Shown: positions 53,411 through 60,926 of the stretch, one piece after another
Layout of the letters: each line of letters begins with the position of its first letter
How positions within the stretch are numbered: the first letter of the stretch is position 1
Assembly: GCA_039191215.1 (NCBI GenBank)
Contig: JBCCXT010000013.1
Location: 1 to 64,000 of the forward strand
Length of the DNA: 64,000 bases
Source of the DNA: HKCCE3408 sp039191215
Lineage (GTDB): Bacteria > Pseudomonadota > Alphaproteobacteria > Rhodobacterales > Rhodobacteraceae
Reading direction: 5' to 3'
The notes under the pieces: model-generated
What the model was told of the DNA's origin: nothing
The model's database searches: none
The model's input: the letters and a program-made list of their open reading frames with translations, nothing else
Translations under genes and position numbers: made by a program

Positions 53411-53868
53411 TCGATCTGGCCGACCAACAAGAGGTGTCGCTGCGGCGCGGACGAGCGGAAGATGCCGCCGCTTGCGCGGCGATCCTGAACGATCGGATCG
53501 ATCAGCGCGATTGGATGACGCGCACCTACAGCCCCGAAGATATCGCCGCCTTTTACGCCGATTTTGTTTTTGTCGAACGGCAGGTTTGGGTGTCGGGCAA
53601 TCCGGTGGCAGGCTTCATGGCCCTGGATGAATCCGGCCAACAGGTGACAGCGCTTTATGTCGCAAAACCCGGCCGCGGGCTCGGCAAACGGTTTCTCGAT
53701 CTCGCAAAAACCGGGCGCACTGAATTGGCCGTGTGGACCTATCTCGCCAATCGCGGCGCGCGGCGCTTTTATGCCCGTGAAGGCTTTCGCGAAATCCGAC
53801 AGGTGGTCGATGACGCCGATACAGGACTGACGGAAGTGCTGATGCGGTGGGAGCGGGGCGATGACTGA
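53407..53868 (+). CDS. GNAT-family N-acetyltransferase
   Basis: 153 residues with GNAT motifs: VSLRRGRAEDAAACAAILND, LYVAKPGRGLGKRFLDLAK (acetyl-CoA loop, RGLGKR) and LANRGARRFYAREGFREI. It sits between the ATPase and permease genes of the importer and overlaps the first permease by 8 bp. An acetyltransferase inside an importer operon may modify a pathway amine, but the substrate is unknown. Confidence 0.85.
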   Translation: MIDLADQQEVSLRRGRAEDAAACAAILNDRIDQRDWMTRTYSPEDIAAFYADFVFVERQVWVSGNPVAGFMALDESGQQVTALYVAKPGRGLGKRFLDLAKTGRTELAVWTYLANRGARRFYAREGFREIRQVVDDADTGLTEVLMRWERGDD

Positions 53869-54820
53869 AGCCACCGCCGCAAATGAGCATCCAGCGCATG
53901 AATGCGCGCTGTGCCTGGCGATCCGGCGCGCGGCCTGGGCGATTGGGCCGGTCACGCTTGTGCTGATCGTGATTGTGTTGGTGTGGTATCTGGCCTGCAT
54001 CCCCTTGAACCAAGCCTGGACAATCGACCGGGCCGGACCTGACGCGGACCTTTCCGCCGCAGAGATTCTCGACGATGTTTGGGTGCAAGAGCGGCCCGTT
54101 CTGCCCGCACCGCACCAAGTCGGCGCCGAGCTTTGGGCCACAACGATTGGCGAGGCGCCGATGCGCGAGCGGCGCGGCGAGCTAACGGGCAATCCGCGCA
54201 GCCTTGTGTTTCATGCCTGGCAGACCCTGGCACCGACGATGCTGGGCTTTTTGGTCGGCGCCGCGGCAGGTCTGGCGCTGGCCATCGGCATTGTGCATTC
54301 GCGCGCGATGGACCTGAGCGTCATGCCCTGGGCCATTGCCAGCCAGATGGTGCCGATCCTGGCCATCGCCCCGATGATTATCGTGGTCTTGAATGCGGTC
54401 GGCATTTCAGGCCTGCTGCCCAAGGCGCTGATCTCAAGCTATTTATCCTTCTTTCCGGTGGTCGTGGGCATGGTCAAAGGCCTGCGCAGCCCGGCGCCGG
54501 CGGATATGGACCTGATGCGCACCTATTCAGCCTCGGCAGGCCAGGTGCTTTGGAAACTGCGTCTGCCAGCATCGCTGCCGTTTCTGTTCCCGTCCCTAAA
54601 AATTGGCATCGCGGCCAGTTTGGTGGGTGCGATTGTGGCTGAGCTACCGACAGGTGCACGCTTTGGCCTTGGCGCGCGGCTGCTGACCGGCAGCTATTAC
54701 GGCCAGACGATCCAGATATGGTCCGCGCTTTTCATGGCCGCGATTTGTGCGGCCGCGCTGGTGGGCGCTTTGGGCCTTATCGAGCGCGCGATGCAGCGGC
54801 GCATGGGGGCTGACCGGTGA
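53861..54820 (+). CDS. ABC transporter permease 1
   Basis: 319 residues. A cytoplasmic N terminus with a CxxC (HECALCLAIR) leads into a first membrane helix, a roughly 90-residue extracytoplasmic segment, and the BPD permease core. The EAA-like loop is MRTYSASAGQVLWKLRLPAS. It belongs to the SsuC/TauC-type permeases. The last codons overlap the second permease (GTGA). Confidence 0.9.
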   Translation: MTEATAANEHPAHECALCLAIRRAAWAIGPVTLVLIVIVLVWYLACIPLNQAWTIDRAGPDADLSAAEILDDVWVQERPVLPAPHQVGAELWATTIGEAPMRERRGELTGNPRSLVFHAWQTLAPTMLGFLVGAAAGLALAIGIVHSRAMDLSVMPWAIASQMVPILAIAPMIIVVLNAVGISGLLPKALISSYLSFFPVVVGMVKGLRSPAPADMDLMRTYSASAGQVLWKLRLPASLPFLFPSLKIGIAASLVGAIVAELPTGARFGLGARLLTGSYYGQTIQIWSALFMAAICAAALVGALGLIERAMQRRMGADR

Positions 54821-55725
54821 GGTTGAGCACACCCTTCCTGCTGCCGGGGCTGGGTGCCATCCTGATCCTGGCAGCACTTTTGCTGGACCCACGGCTGGCA
54901 CTGGTGCTTGCCGTCTGGTTCGGCGCCTGGTGGCTTAATGCCTGGATCGCAAATCAGTTCGACGGCACGGCGGTGCGGTTTCTGGTGCCCGCGATTTTTG
55001 GTGCCACGCTTTTGGGCCTGTGGGAGCTTAGCGTGCAGGCCTTCGATATCTCACCGGTGCTCTTGCCGGCTGTCTCCGACATTGCCGCGCGATTTGCCGC
55101 CGATATCCCACTTTTGTGGCTCGATTTCGTGCAGACCGTGGTCAAAGGCGCGATGTCGGGGCTTTTGATCGGTACGATCCTGGCGGTGCTGACCGCGTTG
55201 GCCATCGACCGGTCGGCGTTCTTGCAGCAAGGCCTTTTGCCCTTGGGCAATTTTGTCGCCTCGCTGCCGATCGTCGGCACGGCACCGATCTTGGTGATGT
55301 GGTTCGGCTTTGGCTGGCAATCAAAGGCGGCGGTGGTTGTCGTGATGGTGTTCTTCCCGATGCTCGTCAACATGGTCCAAGGACTCAAAGCCAGCGACCG
55401 GATGCAGCAGGACCTGATGCACACCTATGCCGCCAGTTACACGCAAACGCTGTGGAAACTTCGCCTGCCCATGACGCTGCCGTTTTTCTTCAATGGCCTA
55501 AAAGTCTGTTCCACACTTGCCTTGATTGGGGCCATCGTTGCGGAGTTTTTCGGCTCTCCGGTCTATGGGATGGGCTTTCGCATCAAAACTTCTTTCGGCT
55601 CGTTCGATCTTGATCTTGTATGGGCGGAGGTCACGGTGGCAGCTTTGGCCGGATCAGCAATTTATGGGGTGATTGCTGTCGCGGAGCGGCGCATGACATT
55701 TTGGCACCCGTCGCAGCGGCGGTAG
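54817..55725 (+). CDS. ABC transporter permease 2
   Basis: 302 residues, GTG start, with several membrane helices and the EAA loop HTYAASYTQTLWKLRLPMTL. Homologous in layout to permease 1, so the importer probably uses a permease heterodimer. It is followed by the receptor gene after 47 bp. Confidence 0.9.
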   Translation: MRLSTPFLLPGLGAILILAALLLDPRLALVLAVWFGAWWLNAWIANQFDGTAVRFLVPAIFGATLLGLWELSVQAFDISPVLLPAVSDIAARFAADIPLLWLDFVQTVVKGAMSGLLIGTILAVLTALAIDRSAFLQQGLLPLGNFVASLPIVGTAPILVMWFGFGWQSKAAVVVVMVFFPMLVNMVQGLKASDRMQQDLMHTYAASYTQTLWKLRLPMTLPFFFNGLKVCSTLALIGAIVAEFFGSPVYGMGFRIKTSFGSFDLDLVWAEVTVAALAGSAIYGVIAVAERRMTFWHPSQRR

Positions 55726-55772
55726 GCCAACAGGGACCAACCAAAACCAATCCAAAAACACGGAGGTGATTG

Positions 55773-56765
55773 ATGAAAAAACTCATTGGACTGGCAGGGA
55801 TTGCCGTCGGGCTAGCGGGGGCGGCCCAGGCGGATGGACATCTTGATGAGGTCACGCTGCAGCTGCAATGGGTCACCCAGGCACAGTTTGCTGGCTATTA
55901 TGTGGCCCTGGAGAACGGCTATTACGAAGAGGAAGGTTTGGCGGTTGATATTCAGCCTGGCGGGCCGGACATCGCGCCGCCTCAAGTGCTGGCCGGCGGC
56001 GGAGCCGATGTGATGCTGAACTGGATGCCATCGGCACTCGCCGCGCGCGAGGCTGGCGTGCCGGTTGTCAACATCGCGCAGCCTTTCGTGCGCTCCGGCC
56101 TGCAGATCAGCTGTTGGGCGGATACCGGCATCGAAGAACCCGCGGACATTGCTGGCCATTCGGTCGGGCATTGGTTTTTCGGCAACGAATACACGTTTCT
56201 TGCCTGGATGGATTCGCTTGGCATTCCTGTCGACGGCTCGGAAAACGGCGTGACCCTGGTCCAGGTTGGCTTCAACGTCGATCCACTTTTGCAGCGCCAA
56301 GTCGATTGCATCTCCAACATGACGTATAACGAATATTGGCAGATCATCGATGCGGGCATCAGCCCCGATGAGATCGTGACCTTCCGCTATTCAGATTACG
56401 ACGCCGACACGCTCGAAGACGGGATCTATGCGCTGGAAGACGATCTGGCCGATCCGGAGTTCTTCGACAAGATGGTCCGCTTTGTGCGCGCCTCGATGCG
56501 CGGCTGGGTCTGGGCGGCTGAAAATCCCGATGACGCGGCGATGATCGTCTTGGACTATGACGAGACCGGTGCCCAGACGGAGGAGCATCAGCTTCGCATG
56601 ATGGGTGAGATCGCGCTGTTGGTCGATGAAAACGGCGGGACGCTGAACGAGGAAGCCTATGCGCGCACAGTGGCCACGCTTTTGGCGGGGGGCGATGCGG
56701 TGATCACGACCGAGCCCGAAGGCGCCTGGACAAGCACGGTGACCGACGCGGCTTTAGCGGAATAA
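55773..56765 (+). CDS. ABC transporter substrate-binding protein (NMT1/THI5-like)
   Basis: 330 residues, start behind a strong GGAGGTGAT. A signal peptide (MKKLIGLAGIAVGLAGAAQA) is followed by the NMT1/THI5 fold: VTLQLQWVTQAQFAGYYVAL, ENGYYEEEGLAVDIQPGGPD, DVMLNWMPSALAAREAGVPV. Relatives bind pyrimidine-like ligands (thiamine precursors, riboflavin, hydantoin). With the operon's enzymes this suggests uptake of pyrimidines, dihydropyrimidines or hydantoins; the ligand is inferred. Confidence 0.9.
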   Translation: MKKLIGLAGIAVGLAGAAQADGHLDEVTLQLQWVTQAQFAGYYVALENGYYEEEGLAVDIQPGGPDIAPPQVLAGGGADVMLNWMPSALAAREAGVPVVNIAQPFVRSGLQISCWADTGIEEPADIAGHSVGHWFFGNEYTFLAWMDSLGIPVDGSENGVTLVQVGFNVDPLLQRQVDCISNMTYNEYWQIIDAGISPDEIVTFRYSDYDADTLEDGIYALEDDLADPEFFDKMVRFVRASMRGWVWAAENPDDAAMIVLDYDETGAQTEEHQLRMMGEIALLVDENGGTLNEEAYARTVATLLAGGDAVITTEPEGAWTSTVTDAALAE

Positions 56766-56787
56766 GCGGGCCGTCCTGAGAATGCGT

Positions 56788-56815
56788 GCGGCGGCTTTGA
56801 AACCAGGGCCGCCGC
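56788..56815. terminator. GC hairpin after the importer operon
   Basis: GCGGCGGC (56788-56795) pairs perfectly with GCCGCCGC (56808-56815) in the short gap between two convergent genes. No U-run follows, so it would be a weak or factor-dependent terminator shared by both directions. Confidence 0.4.
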
Positions 56816-56883
56816 GCGCCAACCGGGTGCAGGCCCGGAAAAGTCGCGCGGCACGTAAAATCTGCCGTGGGCGCAGCACCTGC

Positions 56884-57480
56884 TTAGCGGCGAATATCGA
56901 CGGCACCGGGCGCGGGCGGCTCTGGCACATCCGGGGCGCTGGCACCGGGTGAGGCTGGACCGGTTGCCGCTTTGACGGGCTGCGGCGGGGCCGGTTCGGC
57001 CTGTTCCGCGCGATCCTCTTTTGCCTCGGCTCTGTCGGCGGTGTCCGACCTTGCGGCACCGGGCAATTCGACAATCTTGGCGTCTTCGCCGCCGGCCTCG
57101 GGGCTCGTCTCGGCCTCCGGCATGCCGGGCAGCGGCAGTGGCTGCGCTTCTGCCCCGATGATCGGTTCGGGGCCGCGCACGGCCGGGCGATCCGGGTCGA
57201 TCACATCACGATCACCAACTTCACGCGTGTCAAGCGGCGGGAAGCCCTGGATGATCCAGTCTTCCTCCGGGACCTCGCTTTCACTGCGGCCGTTAATGAC
57301 ACGCGCAATCTCTTTTGCCCGGTCACTGGCCAGAGCACTGCTTTCGGCATCTGAATTGGTGGTTTCACCCTGTGATCCGCTGGCGCCAGGTTGGGCCGGC
57401 GCTTTGATCGCCAAATCGCCCTGCAGCCGGTCGGCAACCGGCAGGATGGGGGCGACAAGAATGGGGGGGACCGCCTGCAT
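56884..57480 (-). CDS. Low-complexity Pro/Ala/Glu-rich protein, unrecognised
   Basis: 198 residues from the ATG at 57480 (GAGGG upstream); a GTG at 57498 would add six. It opens MQAVPPILVAPILPVADRLQ and has a short ordered-looking part (AKEIARVINGRSESEVPEED, WIIQGFPPLD); the rest is disordered, rich in Pro, Ala and Glu. No signal peptide or membrane helix is evident. Convergent with the importer operon. Function unknown. Confidence 0.6.
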   Translation of the reverse strand: MQAVPPILVAPILPVADRLQGDLAIKAPAQPGASGSQGETTNSDAESSALASDRAKEIARVINGRSESEVPEEDWIIQGFPPLDTREVGDRDVIDPDRPAVRGPEPIIGAEAQPLPLPGMPEAETSPEAGGEDAKIVELPGAARSDTADRAEAKEDRAEQAEPAPPQPVKAATGPASPGASAPDVPEPPAPGAVDIRR

Positions 57481-57544
57481 GGCACAACCCTCGCTCACTT
57501 AGACCATTAGCCCACACCCACGACGCAATATGGCGCAAAGAACA

Positions 57545-57614
57545 TTGTGCAAACGTTAAGCCCGGCGGGATTGTTCGAACACTTTTAACGGACGTTCGAA
57601 GGGTATTTGCACAA
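57545..57614. promoter_or_regulatory. Symmetric repeat array upstream of the ScfR/RamB-type regulator
   Basis: TTGTGCAAA (57545-57553) and TTTGCACAA (57606-57614) are exact inverted copies flanking two TTCGAA palindromes (57574-57579 and 57595-57600) whose centres are 21 bp apart, two helical turns. The outer half-sites resemble the TTTGCAAA boxes bound by the PccR/ScfR group. Likely an operator region for autoregulation or for the divergent gene; inferred. Confidence 0.45.
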
Positions 57615-57672
57615 CCCGTTGATATCCATTGTAATAGCTGTAAATATTTTGCGTCTCACCGGGCTACACAAA

Positions 57673-58866
57673 ATGCAACAACGCACAGACATGCAGGCGC
57701 GACAGCGCCAGAACAGCCTGATCGGGCTGCGGTTGCGCGAGCGGCGCCAGCAATTGGGCCTGCGGCAAGGGGCACTGGCCGAGGTGGTAGGGATCAGTCC
57801 GAGCTACCTCAACCTGATCGAACACAATAAACGCCGGATCGGTGGAAAGCTCTTGCGCGATTTGGCCCGTGCTTTGGCGCTGGATCCCGGCACGCTGGCC
57901 GATGGCGCCGACCCGGCGCTGGAACAGGCGCTGCTGGCGGCTGTTGCGGATTTGCCCGACCATGGTGCCGCGCCGGAGCGTGACCGGATCGATGTCTTGT
58001 CGACGCGTTTTCCCGGTTGGGCCGGTGCCATTGCCGGGCAGGCCGCCCGGATCGCCGCATTGGAGGATGAGGCGGAGGCGCTGCGCAACCGCGCCCAGCA
58101 CGATACGGTCCTGGCCGAGGCTTTGCACGAGGTCCTGTCAAATGCCGCCGCAATCCGGGCCACCGCCGAAATATTGGTAGAGGATGGTGAACTTGATCCG
58201 CAATGGCGCGCGCGGTTTCACCGCAACTTGCTGGAAGAAGCTGAACGCCTGTCCGACCGCGGCACCGAGCTTTTGCGGCATTTCGAGGCGGAGACGGAGG
58301 CTGCAACCTCGTCCCGCGACCAGTTTTTCATCGCCGCCGGGCACCATTTCCCGCAAATCGAAATGCACGGAGAGGCCGCAATTGACGCGCTCTTGGGCAG
58401 CTATGGCGATGCGGTCACCGAGGCCGCTTTGCGCGCCTATGCAGATGACGCGGCGCGGCTGCCGCTTGGCCCGTTCAGCGACGCCGCGCGGGCCGCCGAT
58501 TTTGAGCCGGAGCGGCTTTTTGGCCTGGCCGGCGGCGATATGGCGCTGGTTCTGCGCCGGTTGGCGCAATTGCCGCCGGGCGAGGATATGCCCGACTTTG
58601 GTCTTGCGATCTGCGATGCCCAAGGCGCGCTGATCTATCGCCGCCAGCTTGACGGGGTTGGCATGCCTTGGATCGGCCCGGCCCCGCAATTATGGCCGCT
58701 ATACCGGGTGCTGGCGCGCCCTTTTGTGCTAGAGGCCGCATTGCTCGACAGCCCCGGCGGCGGTGTCTTTCGCACCTGGTCGGTAAGCCAGCCGCGCAGC
58801 GACGGCGCCGAATTGCAGGCAACGATGCTGGTGCGAACCGTGACGCCACCAAGCTTGGCAAATTAG
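57673..58866 (+). CDS. XRE-family regulator, ScfR/RamB (short-chain fatty acyl) type
   Basis: 397 residues. The N-terminal helix-turn-helix (LIGLRLRERRQQLGLRQGAL, EVVGISPSYLNLIEHNKRRI) is followed by a long helical middle. A C-terminal domain includes DFGLAICDAQGALIYRRQLD and FRTWSVSQPRSDGAELQATM. Members of this group (RamB, PccR and relatives) sense acyl-CoA metabolism and control acetate, propionate or glyoxylate genes. The usual cysteine-rich C terminus is not obvious, so the effector is uncertain. Start could also be ATG 57691. Confidence 0.82.
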   Translation: MQQRTDMQARQRQNSLIGLRLRERRQQLGLRQGALAEVVGISPSYLNLIEHNKRRIGGKLLRDLARALALDPGTLADGADPALEQALLAAVADLPDHGAAPERDRIDVLSTRFPGWAGAIAGQAARIAALEDEAEALRNRAQHDTVLAEALHEVLSNAAAIRATAEILVEDGELDPQWRARFHRNLLEEAERLSDRGTELLRHFEAETEAATSSRDQFFIAAGHHFPQIEMHGEAAIDALLGSYGDAVTEAALRAYADDAARLPLGPFSDAARAADFEPERLFGLAGGDMALVLRRLAQLPPGEDMPDFGLAICDAQGALIYRRQLDGVGMPWIGPAPQLWPLYRVLARPFVLEAALLDSPGGGVFRTWSVSQPRSDGAELQATMLVRTVTPPSLAN

Positions 58867-58935
58867 GTGGGCTCGGCTAATGTATTCACATTGAGAAAAC
58901 TGATTTGTTTGCTGATTTATCAATGAGGTCGCTTT

Positions 58936-59304
58936 ATGGGCCCACATACTGATATCCTGAAACATGCGATCGCCGATCGACTTAAACGCTATGGCCGGGA
59001 TATGTGGTTTCACGCTTGTTTGGGTGTGCTGTCGGTGGTTGTGGGCGTCGGCGCGTTTTTGTTTTTGTGGTCCCAGTTTGACGGCGATAGCGGGCCGTTT
59101 GTGCGTGAGATGGCCGGTGGCGCCACGTCACTTGTCACCTTTGGCGTTGGCTCGATCTTTGCCGGCAAGCTGTTGACCTTGCGCGATGAGATCAAAGAGG
59201 GCCGCGAATGGCTGGCGCTGTATGGCCGCGCGCTTGGGCCGCCGCCCGACGGAGTGCTGGGCGATGTCAAAGCAAAAATACTGTCATGGCTGGAGGGACC
59301 TTAG
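58936..59304 (+). CDS. Small membrane protein, unrecognised
   Basis: 122 residues with two predicted membrane helices (LGVLSVVVGVGAFLFLWSQF, then SLVTFGVGSIFAGKLL) and an amphipathic C-terminal tail (LTLRDEIKEGREWLALYGRA). No signal peptide. It is 3 bp before the next gene, so the two are probably co-translated. No known family recognised. Confidence 0.65.
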   Translation: MGPHTDILKHAIADRLKRYGRDMWFHACLGVLSVVVGVGAFLFLWSQFDGDSGPFVREMAGGATSLVTFGVGSIFAGKLLTLRDEIKEGREWLALYGRALGPPPDGVLGDVKAKILSWLEGP

Positions 59305-59307
59305 GCG

Positions 59308-60195
59308 ATGAGCAAAGAGCTTGAGGATCAGCTTGCCGCGTTGGAAGGCCGCGGCCGACCGCGCCGGGGCTGGATGTCATCGCTTGGCGCGCTGGCCGTG
59401 GCGATTGCGGGTGCGGGTCTGGTCTGGGTCCTGACCCAAGAGGCCGAGACGCGCGAAATGGCCGAGATGCAGGTGGAAGAGCTGCAAGATGAGCTCTTGG
59501 AAATGGCCGAGATGGAGGGCAGCGCGGCGATGCTGCAAGAACAGCTCGCCTCGCTTGAGGTTGAGCTGACTCAGCAGTCCGAAGAGCTCGACCAGTACCG
59601 TTCAATGGTGGACAATGCGGCGGTTGCCGGGTCGCGCGTCGCTGAGCTGGAGCAAGAAGTTGTGCGGCTTGAGGCGCGCTATGAGGCGGCCGAGAGCGAA
59701 CGGCGCGACATGTTGTCCGCCCTTCGGGAGCAAAATGAGCAACTGCGTGTGCGCTTCAGCGAAACCATTGCGGCACTCGAGGCTGAGAATGCGGATTTGC
59801 AGAACATAACGGCGCAATTGCAGGCCGATCCACCCCAGGTCGACACAGAAATGATCGCTGCTTTGCAAGCCGAAAACGCCGCACTGCGTGCCGAAAACCA
59901 GACACTGTCAGCGCGCGCAGATGTTACGGTTGCCGCGCTGCAAGATGCCTCGCGAGAGCGTGACGTGTTGATGCGGCAGCTCTCCGCAGTGACCCAGGAC
60001 AGCCAGGCGTTGCAGGCGCGCCTTGATTTCGCGCTCCAGCGCAGCGACGCTTTGGCCGTTCAGATTGAGGAGCTTCAGCAGCGCGAGAACCAATTCGCGC
60101 CGCCTGGAACTGTCGCGGTTCCCGGAACGGGTGTGACACCGATCCAACCCGATCTGCGGGTCGACCCAGGCAGAACATTTGCAACGACGCCTTGA
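59308..60195 (+). CDS. Membrane-anchored long coiled-coil protein
   Basis: 295 residues. A short cytoplasmic N terminus precedes one helix (LGALAVAIAGAGLVWVLTQE, about 24-43). About 200 residues of Glu/Gln/Leu-rich heptads follow (LEQEVVRLEARYEAAESERR, LRAENQTLSARADVTVAAL), then a short Pro/Gly tail. Likely a periplasmic coiled-coil rod held in the inner membrane. Paired with the small membrane protein gene upstream; function unknown. Confidence 0.7.
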   Translation: MSKELEDQLAALEGRGRPRRGWMSSLGALAVAIAGAGLVWVLTQEAETREMAEMQVEELQDELLEMAEMEGSAAMLQEQLASLEVELTQQSEELDQYRSMVDNAAVAGSRVAELEQEVVRLEARYEAAESERRDMLSALREQNEQLRVRFSETIAALEAENADLQNITAQLQADPPQVDTEMIAALQAENAALRAENQTLSARADVTVAALQDASRERDVLMRQLSAVTQDSQALQARLDFALQRSDALAVQIEELQQRENQFAPPGTVAVPGTGVTPIQPDLRVDPGRTFATTP

Positions 60196-60264
60196 TCAGG
60201 CGCATTGACCGGTTGTGGAAAACCACGCATCCTAGCCGCCAGAGGAGCTTTGGGAGGTACGGTC

Positions 60265-60657
60265 TTGGCCATGCGTGTGATGCTGGTCGAGGACGAAGCG
60301 AATATCCTCGAGGCGGTTCGCTTCATCCTGTCCCGCGGCGGATGGGAGGTCTTTGGCCACGGAAATGGCGCGACGGCGCTTTCGGAGATTGCGCGCCGGG
60401 CACCTGATGTCTTGGTGCTGGATGTCATGTTGCCGGGCCAATCCGGGCTGGACATCCTGGCCGCGTTGCGTGCGCAGCCTGAAACGGCCGATCTGCCGGT
60501 CCTGATGCTGACCGCCAAAGGCCTCGACCGCGACCGCGACACTGCCATGGCGCTTGGCGCCAATGCCTATATGACCAAGCCCTTTTCGAACGCCAATCTG
60601 GTTACAACGGTTGAGGCGCTCTACCGCGAAGCGGTCGCGCCGGAGGCAGAGGCGTGA
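60265..60657 (+). CDS. Stand-alone response regulator receiver (CheY-like)
   Basis: 130 residues consisting of one receiver domain only: MLVEDEANILEAVRFILSRG with the acidic pocket, the phospho-acceptor Asp53 in LVLDVMLPGQSG, LTAKGLDRD and the conserved lysine in AYMTKPFS. No DNA-binding or enzymatic output domain follows. The TTG start is preferred because GGAGG lies 7 bases before it; ATG 60271 would be 13 bases away. It overlaps the next gene (GTGA). Probably phosphorylated by the kinase two genes on. Confidence 0.88.
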   Translation: MAMRVMLVEDEANILEAVRFILSRGGWEVFGHGNGATALSEIARRAPDVLVLDVMLPGQSGLDILAALRAQPETADLPVLMLTAKGLDRDRDTAMALGANAYMTKPFSNANLVTTVEALYREAVAPEAEA

Positions 60658-60920
60658 GCGACCCGCAGCGCAGGTCTGGCCGGACGACATTTCTGGAGCG
60701 AAAAACCTATCGCCGTGCCCGCCTAGAGGATGCCGCCCGGCTGTTGCCCGTTTTGGGGCTGTGTTTGTTTTTTGGCCCCGTCGCCATCCAAAGTACGGCC
60801 GTCGGCATGGCGGGCGGCACGGGCCAGTGGCTCGTTTTTTTCCTTTTGGTTTGGCTCTTACTGATCGGGTTGGCGGCGATGATGTCGCGGGCGCTTTTGC
60901 GCTCGGGCCGCAAGGACTAG
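60654..60920 (+). CDS. Small two-helix membrane protein
   Basis: 88 residues, GTG start overlapping the receiver gene stop. The basic N terminus (RRSGRTTFLERKTYRRARLE) is followed by two hydrophobic helices (LLPVLGLCLFFGPVAI and WLVFFLLVWLLLIGLAAMM). Small two-helix proteins often precede sodium/solute symporters as accessory subunits. Here it lies 6 bp before a kinase with a symporter-like sensor, so it may be that sensor's partner. Inferred from layout. Confidence 0.7.
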   Translation: MSDPQRRSGRTTFLERKTYRRARLEDAARLLPVLGLCLFFGPVAIQSTAVGMAGGTGQWLVFFLLVWLLLIGLAAMMSRALLRSGRKD

Positions 60921-60926
60921 GCCGCG

